Position numbers and translations under genes: made by a program
The notes under the pieces: model-generated
The model's input: the letters and a program-made list of their open reading frames with translations, nothing else
What the model was told of the DNA's origin: nothing
Databases searched by the model: none
Assembly (NCBI RefSeq): GCF_963678635.1
Contig: NC_087062.1
Location: forward strand, 89,317,845-89,381,844
From: Symsagittifera roscoffensis
Lineage: Eukaryota; Xenacoelomorpha; Acoela; Convolutidae
DNA: 64,000 nt
Direction: 5' to 3'
Shown here: in pieces, positions 1-11,900 of the stretch
How the letters are laid out: the number at the start of each line of letters is the position of its first letter
Numbering within the stretch: position 1 is the first letter of the stretch

Positions 1-720
1 CCGCTTATTTAGGATAAATTCTCGCAGCTGGTTTTTTTATTGAACCCTTCGTTTCAGATTTGACCGTGCAGTTTCTCAGAAAAAAAGAATAGTTTCTGAA
101 AAACGGTCAAGAGTTCGATAACTTGACTTCACAAAATCCATAGCTTTTTTCTGCCATAAGAAGGTCATGGTAGCTTAAGCAAAAAAAAACCCAAAACCTC
201 GTTTCCCAATTTAATACGAGCACTTAGCCTAAAATTTGGCTAGGTAGTTTTTGAGAAAAGTCAAAAGTTTTCAAAAATGGTCAATAAATTAAAAAATTTT
301 GCAAATCACGTCTAAACATTTGGGCCTAAACGCTTATGCACGAGAACTTCATACAATTTGTTGTTTCGATTGAAAGCAAAGAATCAAAAATTGCGTGGGT
401 AGTTTTCGAGAAAAATCAAACAGTTTTAAAAACAGTACAAAAACCAATTATTGGTGTTTTTCCTGGGGCCATAAAACTTTGGCGTGATCAGTTACACGGG
501 CGATTTCCGCACAACCCGTTGTTTCGAATTACTCAAAATCTCATATTCGGGTTAATAGTTTTGATAAAACAAAAAAATTGAAAAAGATGGGTCAAATATT
601 CTTAAAAATAAGAAATTTAATTGACAAAATAATATTTGTGCGAAACGTACTCCACTTTATAAGTCTTAGATTGGGTAGTTTTGATTAAATTTTATAAAAA
701 TGAGCATATCTTAAAATTTA
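1..720. repeat. Degenerate tandem-repeat DNA, about 155-bp period
   Basis: Non-coding AT-rich DNA. A module of the form GGTAGTTTTTGAGAAAA-TCAAA-GTTTT-AAAA recurs near 243, 398, 552 and 675, and a weaker version lies near 60-130. The first intervals are about 155 bp. The short ORFs here change frame between modules and look like nothing known. A decayed satellite or old repeat array is the simplest reading. Confidence 0.35.
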
Positions 721-1539
721 TCGTTACTACCAAAATGACCATTCTGTTAACTAATTTATTTAAGTGGAAAAACTTAGCACCCGATTACATGACCTTTGCT
801 TATCGCAAGGGTAATAACAAAGAAAATTGAGTGTTATCAGTTCTTGTTTATCATGTAAGTTACGAAACTTTGGAAGTTAGTTGAAAAAGTATTTAGACTT
901 TTTCAAATGTATTGACTGACCAATGAGGCCGTTCAGCTTATTCAAACTGTTTAGACATACACGCAGAAATTTTCTAAGACTATAATTATTATTTTTTTTT
1001 GGTTTTCATTTAGCATTTTGTTCATCTTCTTATCATCTAGCATTTTGAAATATATTCATAAGTTCTCCCAGGGCAAATCTTAAAATGTTCTGTTAACCCT
1101 TAGACAAAATAGAAATTGTCTTAGACAACAAGTGATGAAATTTAAAGTTTCCAAAAGTCTTCTAACTTTTCTGCAATTTTTACACCCCCCCCCCCCTCAC
1201 ACGCAAAGTTAAGTACTGAATGATTGACTTCGAGATCATTAACACAAAATAGTTCGATTAGCTGCCTTCAAATGAATTTGGAGTGATTTCTGACTCGGGT
1301 GAATTCGCTGCCCACATTGGAAAACCTCAATAATTTCACAAAAAATCAGTTGATTTGATTTCTTTTATAATTGAGCTCAATTCATCAATATCTTTCAAAC
1401 TGAGATCCGTCATTTCAAATACTCGAAATTTCTTTGATAAAAAACCCGAAAACAAACTCTCGGTTAATTTCTTCAGCAGTCGAAACATTTTTCTGCATGC
1501 TGTTAGTACTTATCAAGAACAGATGGAATCAAAATAGAA

Positions 1540-2067
1540 CAAGACTGCTCATATCAGGGCGAAGCGCTGAATGTTCGACTGCATTTTAAGGTCTATGGAG
1601 CAGTAATAACATTAGAAAAAATAAATGTTAAAAAATAAAATAAAAAAAAAACTCTAAAATTTGAAACTTTTATGAAAATCATCCCCCCACACGCCAAATA
1701 AAGTATAAAAGGATAGATTTTGTTCCTTGTAACAAATCAATTATGGCAAATAAGCTTCTTTCAATCAATTTGGAACGATTTCTAAAGACGTTTAACTCTC
1801 CGCTTACGCGTTAACAGCGCGAAATATATCGCTCGTTAATTGTCCCAAATTGGCCAAAATAGCAACCTTTAAACCCCATAATTTTACAAAAAATAATCAC
1901 AATTGAAATATTTTTTCAATTTTGAGCTCAGGACAACAGTTCCTTTTGAATGTTATAAATAAATTCCGTCAAAAATGGCTGGTTAAAAAGTCAAAATTTG
2001 TCTGGAGAAAAAAAAGCCAACCACGAGCACAAATATTCGTTACTTTCGTATCGAAAGTCGGAACAAT
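1540..2067 (+). repeat. 0.53-kb interspersed repeat, copy 1
   Basis: This block recurs at 2511-3050 in the same orientation with many small differences. Both copies start with CAAGACTGCT and share a GGTCTAT-GAGCAGTAATAA box, the CCGCTTACGCGTTAACAGCGCG-type block, GAGCTCAGGACAACAGTT and a CGTATCGAAA end. There is no coding capacity. It is probably a non-autonomous element or ancient local duplication. Confidence 0.6.
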
Positions 2068-2510
2068 TACACGGCGTGTTTTGTGAATTCACTTTGAGAA
2101 ATTTTTCGTAAACAATTGTTCTCGATATCTAGAATTTTGCCATCTTCAAATCCAAAAGTAGAAATTTGCTTCTTAATCGAAAACTATTAACTAATAGGTG
2201 CATTATCACAATAGATGGTAAAGTTGCAAATGCTATTTTTTGGTCGCACACAATTTGCCCAATGCTGTAAGTTTTCCAAATCAAAATGGTATATTTTTTT
2301 TCGAATTATCATTTTCCTAATTGGAAATGAAAATTTTGTTCATCTTTGCATAAAAACTTCTGCGTCATTTTTATCGTTGGTGAATAAGAATTTAATTATG
2401 ATTTTTTAATAGTGAGAAAGATTGTATGAAGAAAAAAATGTACCACTATTTCTAATGTATCGGCTATTAACACAAACCTAATCTTTTCTCCCATATTCCA
2501 CAAATAAAAA

Positions 2511-3050
2511 CAAGACTGCTGGTATCAGGAAGAAGCCCTCAATGTTTTGACTGCTTTTTGAGGTCTATAGAGCAGTAATAATATTTAAAAATTATATGTA
2601 ATTAAATAAAATGAAAAATTTTGTTTTCTTAAACTTGAAAATTTTATGCAAATCATCCCCCACAACGCCAAATATAGTACAAAAGGATAGAATTCGCTCC
2701 ATGTAACAAATCATTTATGGCAATTAAGCAAATAAGCTTCTTTCAACCAATTTGGAACGATTTCTAAAGACGGATTAGCTCTCCGCTTACGCGTTAACAG
2801 CGCGAAATATATCGCGCGTTAATAGTCCCAAATGGTCCAAAATGGCAAGCTTTAAGCCCCCATAACTTTACAAAAAATGATCACTAGCGACATATTTTTT
2901 CGAATTTGAGCTCAGGACAACAGTTTCTTTCGAATGATATTTTAAAAAATCCGTCAAAAATGGCTATTTAAAAAGTCGAAATTTGTCTGAAGAAAAAAAA
3001 CCCACCCGAGCACAAATTTTCCGTTACTGTCGTATCGAAAATCGGAACAA
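2511..3050 (+). repeat. 0.53-kb interspersed repeat, copy 2
   Basis: Second copy of the block at 1540-2067, starting 971 bp further on. The copies differ by scattered substitutions and small indels, so the duplication is not recent. The 443 bp between them shows no feature of its own. Confidence 0.6.
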
Positions 3051-3715
3051 TGAATACCTCAAATTCCACTTGAAATCAATTCGATAAAAAACACGCAGTC
3101 TTTACAAATAAACAGGCTTTACTAACTTCGGATGAAAGTTTGGTTTAGTCCGTGAGTTGAATTTGTTTTCTAGTTTTTCATCTAAAATGAGAAAACTAAT
3201 AGAAAGAAATGTATATTTTTTGACATTCATCAAAATTATCGAAACAATTTCCTAATTAAAAGTTTAACTTGAATTCATTATTCTGATATGATGTTGAAGT
3301 ACACAAAAAATTAGAGCTTTGTTAGTCAAAAATGTGTTCAGTCTTCAAAGTTGAATATAACTGATTCTGCTTCAATAATGCTCAAAATTCTCTGTAAGTT
3401 TCACTGAAAATGCATCATTTGGTTATTAAGTTTAAGTGTACCCCTTCCTCCGAAAAAAATTCCTGATAAAAAATTAATTTGGCAATACATTTTTACAAAA
3501 TTGCTGAAATACTTTGAAAAAACTTTTGGAACATTATTTCAAAATTCGGTATCTAAACATTTGGTACTTCAAAATGGTTCAAATGAAGGAAATTTTTTTA
3601 AGATGAGTTGATGAGACAACTTATCAAACGTATTTGCCATAAGTGGAACACATCGTAAAAGCAAATAGTCTAATGTATCAGTACCGAAAATAAACTATGG
3701 TATATTTGATATTTA

Positions 3716-3815
3716 TCCTTGCGGTAGGCAAGGTTTTGCAGTCGGATACTAGACTTTTTACCCTTGCGATAAGCAAAAGTATTGAAATCGGGTACCAGAC
3801 TTTTTTTCCGTAAAT
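3716..3815 (+). repeat. Short tandem duplication related in inverse to 770-815
   Basis: Two adjacent units of about 52 bp read CTTGCG-TA-GCAA, then TCGG-TAC-AGACTTTTT. The second unit contains CCCTTGCGATAAGCAAA, whose reverse complement lies at about 793-812, with related sequence on either side. The pair could be the ends of a decayed inverted-repeat element or two unrelated insertions. From 3816 to about 4880 I see no gene or clear repeat. Confidence 0.35.
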
Positions 3816-4879
3816 AATTGTATTTACAGGGCTCTTTTCATTTGGACTCATTTCTTTGAAGCCTCTTAGCAAACAATTTACAGATATGCTTCGTGCTTGT
3901 AGGGATTTCAGATACCTGTCCTGTTCGAAGTTTTCTTTGTGTCGTTTTTAATTTAACCAGCTGGACTTGTTAAAATTTCATGCTTCTTTTTTTTCCATTT
4001 TGTTTTGATAAGTTTCGGCCGAAAAAAGGGCTACAAAAAGTGCTATATCAAAGTTAGACCTTTTTGCAGCCCAACAAAGCTTAAGGTTCTAATCTCTAAA
4101 AAAATTTAACCAAATTGGTACTTTATTTGTTTTTGGCTTTAAAACAAAGATAAAAAATTGTGAGAAGATTAGACAGACCCTTTGTTTGGCTACAAAAAGT
4201 GCTCACTTTGCTAAATTGTTCTTCAGCAATTGATTCCGTGTTTCTGGCGTAATTTTTTGTTTGACTGAAAAATCCACAAATAATCAGTTTTATGGTAAAA
4301 AGTCGGGCCTTATTTTTGCTGAATAAAGTGGAATCTACTTAACAATCGCCCCCTTATGGTGTCTACTAAAACATTGCCACCCTTATAAAAGAAGCAGTTA
4401 ATTTAGCCCTAGAGCGTTCTAATTATAGTTCGAATTTTGCTGCTTTCTGATTAGTCGAAAATTTTACTAACTTAATCTTCTTCACAATCTCGTCCCCCTC
4501 CCTTTCTTGAAAAGGGGAAGGAGATAATTGATAAGTAGGTCCAGAAGATGCACCATACGTTATCTGCTTATTTTCTAAAGAAAATTTGTCACATAAATTT
4601 TGATCTAAAGTCAGCCCTATTTTAGAAAAACACGCGTAGTAAACTTCAAGTTTTCTTCGTTTTGTTCCAATAATTTAAATAAACAATATAACACGGTGTT
4701 TAATTTCGGCATTTTCGTCGTATTCAGGTTATAACTTTGCGGCAATGCAAAATAGGCGGGCGCGACTTCAAAAATCTGGCCAGAAACCTAGTACACTCAT
4801 AATATTAATCTACAATTGAAGGAGCAATTTGAAATCGGGAAAAACCTTGAGTTATGGGTAATCAAAACAACAACAACAG

Positions 4880-5500
4880 TAAGACTTCATATATTTTTAA
4901 CAGGAAACAAAACGTCATTGAAAAATGGTTGGACATTATGCGCAATTTTTGCCCTTACTGCGAAATTGCAGATCTTAATTTTGCTCTCACTAACTTCTGG
5001 CCGATTTTGGAAACCGGACTTATAGGGCATATGTTGGAAACGTCGGTAGCGCCGCTGCATACGTTGATTCGCGCCAGTCGAGCTGTCTCCCCCTTGGTCT
5101 CGTCAGTTGCTGGTGCAATTTTTTTGGCCACGAGAGCCTGGAAATGTTTAAACCTGGTCGTGAAAGTCTGGACATACCGGAATTTGGTCGCGATATCTAG
5201 TCGAGCGGTCTCTACCCTGGTCGAGAAAGTCATGAAGGTTTTTTGTTTGTTAAGTTCAAGAAATAGCAAAATCTGGTTCCGAAAATCCGAACATAGCAAA
5301 TATCAGTCGCGAAAGTTCAATCGCGCCATCTCTGGCTCGGTCGCGAAAGTTGCGAATGTTTTTTTTTCAAGTTAAAAAAGTCTGGAAGAGTTTTTATTTG
5401 TTCTCGAAAGTCTATATATGCTAAAAAGTGGTCGCTAAATCTTGAAATGTCAAAAGATGGCCGCAAAAGTTTGGACATTACGTAAAACATGTAATGCATG
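4880..5500. repeat. Low-order degenerate repeats (GGTCGCGAAAGT-like)
   Basis: A 12-20 bp phrase, roughly GGTCGCGAAAGTCTGGACAT, recurs with variation at about 5156, 5218, 5305, 5338, 5400 and 5458. Open frames occur on both strands and look like by-products of the repetition. The Ty3 element at 5506-12850 inserted at the right edge of this tract. Confidence 0.4.
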
Positions 5501-5505
5501 GTCGT

Positions 5506-5867
5506 TGTGGTAACTAACAATACCTCTGAGGTTGTAGAGTGAAAACTGAAGTGGTTTCGAAGAGTTTAATTAACTATATTGAAAACCGTTTCTTTTCTGT
5601 TTTAGTTTCTTACCGACTGTGATCTTAGCCACAGGCCTGAGAGATTGCCTCTCTTAGATTTGTAAAAGGTCACGTATTCTTTGACCTTGGTTTTTATAAT
5701 AGAATTATATAATTTACAGATAACAATATGTATAGCACTATCAAGGTCAATATGTGATGACTTATCTGATTACTGCGATGGCAGTGGCAGATGTGATTAG
5801 CACTATCAAGGCCAATATATGAGGACTGCATAGTTACTGCAATGGCAGTAGCAGTTGCGGTACCACA
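5506..5867 (-). repeat. 3' LTR of the minus-strand Ty3 element
   Basis: A 362-bp terminal repeat. Its U3 contains two 65-bp tandem units starting on the plus strand at 5733 and 5798 (TAGCACTATCAAGG boxes), probably an enhancer. A minus-strand TATAAAA lies at 5692-5698. The other LTR is at 12489-12850. Confidence 0.95.
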
Positions 5868-5880
5868 TACCCCCTCGATC
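5868..5880 (-). promoter_or_regulatory. Polypurine tract
   Basis: Read on the minus strand, GATCGAGGGGGTA directly precedes the TGTGG start of the 3' LTR. This is the expected place and composition for the plus-strand DNA primer. Confidence 0.8.
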
Positions 5881-5973
5881 AAGAAAAATTTTATAATATG
5901 TTATTAAAATTTTAAATAATAATGAATAGGAGTTTTAGGACTCAGTTTAAGAAGTTTTGGCTTTGTGTATAAA

Positions 5974-8900
5974 TCATTTTCCATCTCTTTCTTCATGTTC
6001 CTCTTCCAACTGTAACGGAATTCTCCACTCGGCGTTCCATGAACGGGTTATATCAAGGGCTTCGCTGCCAAACTTTCTTCTAAAGAGATGTTTCTCCAGC
6101 AGACCAAATTTTGTCTCCACCGAATTAGAAGCACCGGGTTTAAAATTTGCAAGCTTGATTCTATAAGATTCGAGCGCGGCTTGGTTCAAGTCTAATAAGT
6201 TATTCTGGAACGAGATGGATTTCACCGAATGCTTAATCGGGTTTCCATACCTGGATGGTCCCTTTTTCGATCTCCCGCTTTTCCGCACTGATGTGTCCTC
6301 AAGTTCGGATTCGTCAGAAAACCCCGGAGGATTCATCAATTCCTCGTCATCTCCCGCATCCTCTCTCGAATGCAGTATCTCTGCCGCCGCGCGCTGAACT
6401 CCTCGTTCGAGTACTTGATCCGCTAATTGATTCCAGTCATTTGCCGATAAGTCCTTACTATTGAAGGTGTCGAGGATTGTTTCAGGAGATGTAGTGCGTG
6501 TAATTACTTTCTTGTTCTTGATAGTGTTCGACGAACATGCGTGGGCTGGCGCTTGTGGTTCGTTTACTTCTGCTGCTAGCGCAGCATTTTTATTTTGCAA
6601 TATTCCTTGTTGTGCGTCTTTCGTCGAAATTGGGCTCACTCTAGCCTTAGTTGATTTCGAGAATGGTCCAGCCAAGTTTGGCTTCGCTCTTCGTACCGCC
6701 AAATTCAGTCCCCCGCCTTGTAAAGTGTCTTTTGAAGTTATCACCGTTGGGCTATCCTGAAACTTTTCCTTAGCTGCACCTGGCTGTTCTAACAGTAATT
6801 CTTCATCCGACTGGCTCATTTCAGCCTCATCTTGGTTGTCTGATTGCCGCCTCGATTGCCTCTGTAGTTTTTTCTTAGGCTCTTCTCCCGATGGGGATCG
6901 TCTATTGTTGTTTTTCCCCTTATCGTGCACATCAACTTTAGCCTTCGCAATATCGCTTTTCCGGTAAATGGACCCTGCAGCCGTCTTTATCGTGGAAGGT
7001 GTTTCGGCCACGACCCTTCCCTTCAGGGGTTTCGTGAGGGCCTTACCGCTCTTCCTCCCCTCGTCTTTTCGTATCAGGATTGGTGACGACTGACGTTGCT
7101 GTGAAATGGCCTCCGGCTTATCTTCAACGAACCCCTGCTCCCACGAGTATAGCATTTCTTTGCGAAGCTCCGGATTAATGGTACTCGTCTCATCTACCGT
7201 ACGCCTCAGGTCGTTGGCCGAAGTATCACGTCGAGTCTGGTTCCATCTTGCATTGGCCTCCAGAAGCTCCTTTAGGGCCCGCGCTCTTTCTCGATCCTTT
7301 GCCGAGACAACTTGTTCTTTGAACAATGGACTCACATCTCGGCTGTTTTGTCCCTTCCGGACAATCTTTAAGTTGTCACGAGATTGGTCGATTCTCTTCT
7401 TGAGTTGCGAAGCCGTCAAGGCGGAGCGCTCCAGATGTTCCTTATCTAAACGATCAGAGTTTTGTAAGAACCTATCACTGAGAATTTTAAATTCTGTTTT
7501 TGGCAATCGCCCAAAGTGCGCCTCAAATGGCGACATTTGAATTGTCTTCTGTTTGCTCCAACGAAGGTCGCGAATTATCGTACTCAAGCACAATTTTATC
7601 GACGCTACCTTTTCATCGAGTAGCATTACTCCCAACCTTCTCTTGATGGTTTGTATAGAGCGTTCTACTAAGCCGCATCCGCGATGGTCGCCAACTGGAC
7701 AAAATTTTTGTTCGATGTTATTGTCGGAGCAAAATTTTTTCATAGCCTTTCCCTTGAACCCGGAAAATTGATCCGTTCTAATTGATTCAGGTATTCCATG
7801 TATATCAATGTATGAGCGAAGAAATTTTATTGACGACTTTCCCCCTGTTGATTTAGTAATTTTTACTGAAGGAAATTTAGAGTACCTATCTATTGCTACC
7901 AACAGATAAAATTTTTTTCCTTTGAAATCTTCAAGCGGGCCAGCATAGTCTAATTGAATTTCTTGACCTGGCTGCGTGAGCAGCGGCAGAGGCTTCGTAG
8001 CATTTTTTGGTATGATGTATTTTGCATTCTTACCATAGCGGGTGCAACTTCTGCATTCCTCTGCAAGGTTGACGATATCCTTATGCATGTGCGGCCACCA
8101 CAGGTACCTTGACACATCTAGCATCGCTTCCTGGCCTGGGTGACCGCGGTGAATTCTCTTTAGGACCGCCAAACGCAATTGTTCCGGGACAGCTAATCTG
8201 TTGTCAACCAGGATGCAGTCGTCCACGACTGATAGTTGGTGCCAGAGAGGGTTGGTATATGGACCCATCAGCTCGAAGCTGTGTCGATCGTTCCTCTCAA
8301 TGACCCGCCGCAGCCTGTCCATCCAGGCATCTTCTGAGATCAGCTCCGCTAATAGGCTTCTATCAAATAGTTTGTTGAGGTTGTCCAGACTGATATCTGT
8401 ACGCACGTTATTTTGATCTGGTTTGCCTTTCCTGGAAGCGTGACTTGTCCTTTCCCTTTTAATTAAGCTGACTTCTGGGCTTTCCGAAGGGCTCTCGGCT
8501 GTTAAATCCACTTCAATGATTTGGGGGATTTCACTTTGGGTATTCAATTGTGATGACTGGTCACCTCTACTACAACCTACCAAAGCTGTCTGTGCCTCTA
8601 ATTCGTGTAGACTTGCTAGATTGTCTGGTCTTTCTGTCCCCATGAGGTCCCAAAATGACATCAGGGTTGTTCCACCAGATTCTGACGCCTTTCCAGCTTG
8701 TATCTCTTTAAGTCCTTTAGGCTTTATCGTCTTTCTCGCTGGTCTCCACTCAACTTGCGGTATGTCTGAATCAGAGTCGTCTGACTCCTGTCGACTGCAT
8801 GCAGCACCTTTCTTTACCATCCGTGTTCGAGAGAAGGTGGTTTCCGTTACTTGTTCTGTTAGTTGATCGTCCTCCCTCTGATTTCCGTTCTGTTTTTTCT

Positions 8901-11900
8901 TCATCTTTTTTGATTTTCCTATTTCACTTCTTTCGTTTGGTGACGCCGTTTTCGTGGGTTCTGATTGTTTTAATTTATCTTGGAGTTTTGAAATGTCGAC
9001 CAACTGTTTCTCACGAGCTATTCTGTCCAATGTGTTTTTGTGTTTCTCAACTGTTTGAAAACTTGAGTTTTGACCGTTTTCGTTCCGGTCGAGCTTTGTC
9101 CGGTTTTGAACAAGCTGGTTGTCATAGCAACCGCGTGATGAACTGTCTTCACAGTAGTTAATTTCTCTTGATGTTCTAGAATGTTCTGGAATGTTCATAG
9201 TGCTACTTTGGTTTGTTTCACTAGACCGACTGTTTAAACAGTCGAGTGCTTTATGGAAACTTTCTATAGACGTTACTACGAATCTCTCATCCAGTTCCGA
9301 TTCTGGCCACGGTTCTCCATTAGGTTCTCTTGACAAGTAGTCAATGATACCCATATCCCTTCCGGTAATATGAGTAATTGTAAATTGAAAGGGCAATAAT
9401 CGGTCAACCCACCTAGTCAAACGAGATTGATACGTTTTATTTGATCTATGTTCCCCCAGGGCTGATGTCAATGCCTTGTGGTCAGTTGCTATGACAAATT
9501 CTTTCCCTAGTAGATAATGTTTGAAACGATCTACCGCCCAAACTACTGCTAATAGCTCAAGTTCATTGGTAGAATATTTCTTTTCTTGCGCATTTAAATA
9601 CCGGGAAGCGAATGCGATCGGTATCCAATCATTCTGATGAGACCATTGCTCTAAAGTAGCTCCGAGCCCACTATGACTTGCGTCGCATTTTACTCTAGAT
9701 TGCTTTGCTGGGTCGTAATAGTTTAACAAGGCTATATTAGCAACTGCCCTTTTTATGTCCTCAAAGATTTCTGAGTGTTGATCGTTCCACTCAAATTTTT
9801 TAACTGGTAACCGGACATTTTTCATCTTCTTTTTTTCATTTTCTTCTTTCAGTAGTGGTCGAAGTTTTTCAGTTAAACTAGCCGCATTTGGGATAAATTT
9901 CGCCAAGTGGTTGATGCTACCCATGAACGATCTGAGTTGCTTTAGTGATTTGGGGGGTTGAAGGTTTGCAATTGCCTCCGTTTTAGTAATTTTTGGAATT
10001 ATACCCTGTATAGACAAATTATGACCCAACCAATTCACCGCGGGCTGCAAGAATTCGCATTTCGAAATTTTTAATGCGAGATTTTCGTCGTCCAACTTTT
10101 GCAACACATTGTGTACTAACTTCTCATGCTCTTTAGCTTCCCCCTTTGAAACAATTAGGATATCGTCCAAGAAACAAAAGGTATTCTTTGCGTGGTTTAG
10201 TGTTCTATCCATCGCTTTTTGGAATTCGGCTGGCATATCTGCCAACCCGTAGAAACCTGTCAGAAATCTGTACGTACCCGTTGCATTACCCCCTATTATA
10301 TTGAAATTGCATTGTTTTGCTGTTTCAGCAGTTAGTTTTATCTGGCTATAAGCATATTTCAGATCTAACACGGTGAAAAAGAGAGAGCCTTCTGATGCTG
10401 ATGTGATGATCTGGCTAACCCCATCAATCAGTTCGTCCACATTGGGCATCTGGTATTTATTTTTGTACAACTGTCTATTAATGGGCTTGGCGTCCAATGC
10501 TAATTTAATAGAATCGTCTTTTTTTACTGTGATAACAATTGGGGCAATAAAACAATCGCTTGTGCATTTGTCTAATTTCGCAATGTGTCCCTCTGTGAGC
10601 AGTTTGTCTAGTTCCCTTTGAACTTTGTCCTGGATGTGTATATGAATTCTCCTACCTTTCTCTTGAATAGGGCACAGAGGATATTTAAATTTTGTACTCA
10701 CCATGTGATGTTTTGATTCCCCTTGTCTATCGAATAGATCTTTGAACTTCTTGTAAAAGTAAATCTTCCAACTATCTGACTGTTCGCACAGTAACACATC
10801 AAACCTGGACCTTCGTGTTGGAGCCGATTTTTGCGTGGTTTGAATTCCTAGTTTATTTTGAAGATCTAAACCTAATATGCACCGCATACGTCTCTCTGTG
10901 ACCAGTAACATCGCTCCCAACACTTCCCAACCTGCCGAACGTAGATTGGCCTTTAACGCTCCTAATATTAGAATAGGTCGTTTATTATAATCCACGAACT
11001 GCGCGGACAGGTTCAGCTTTTCTGCCGGAATAAATTTTGAATTCGAGGGTCCTTCCAGAATTTGTTTCGTTGTTGCCCAATTCAGGAGTGATACTGGACT
11101 GCCAGTATCTATAGTCATATTCAAAATATGACTATCAATCTTAACCAAAGCTTTAAGTGCTTTAATTTGATGCGATTTGGGATTTCTGCGAATTTCGATC
11201 TTTTCAATTTTACCCGACTTCTCCGTCCAAGATCCTTTCTGACTGCTTTCGTTAGTGTACGCATTTTCCGAAATCTTTTTCTTGATGTAATTTTCTATGT
11301 CCATGATGGAAGCACACTCTTCCTCTACTGACATAATTTCAAAGTCATCACATGAATCGAATGTTTGTATAAGGTTGCACTCTTCCCCCGAACTCGAATC
11401 TTCATTTGCAATTTCGTTAACTTGTTGAGACCTACACATTTTAGCGAAATGATTAGGTTTGTTACAATTTTTACATGTTTTGCCCATTGCCGGACAATTT
11501 TTTAGATGATTCTCTACAAATGCTCTACCGCATCTTGTACATTGTTTTTGATCTCCTTTACCTTTTGGAGGTTTATTTTCATTTTTTTTTTTTCTGTTTT
11601 GATTTTGACGTCTAGGGTTATACCCTTTGTTTCCGATTGCCATAATTGGTTCTTGTTTAATCTTCATCTGTGGAGTTGTAAACAGTCCTGAGTTGTTTGT
11701 GTTTGAAGATTTTTGGAATGCTTGAGTTGTTTGTTTGCTGTATTCAAACTTTAGTGCACGTTTTAACACTTCTTCTGGAGAGAATGTTTCGAAAGTCAAT
11801 GTGTCTTGGAGGACAGCATTTTTCATTCTTGAGATGAACAGATCTCGTACCAATTCTTCTTCCAACGCTCCCAATTCAGCCTTTGCTGCTTGTGCAGTCA

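Noticed and set aside
4854..5375. 173-codon plus ORF and 114-codon minus ORF
   Set aside because: Both arise from degenerate GGTCGCGAAAGT-like repeats; residues show the same short-period repetition.
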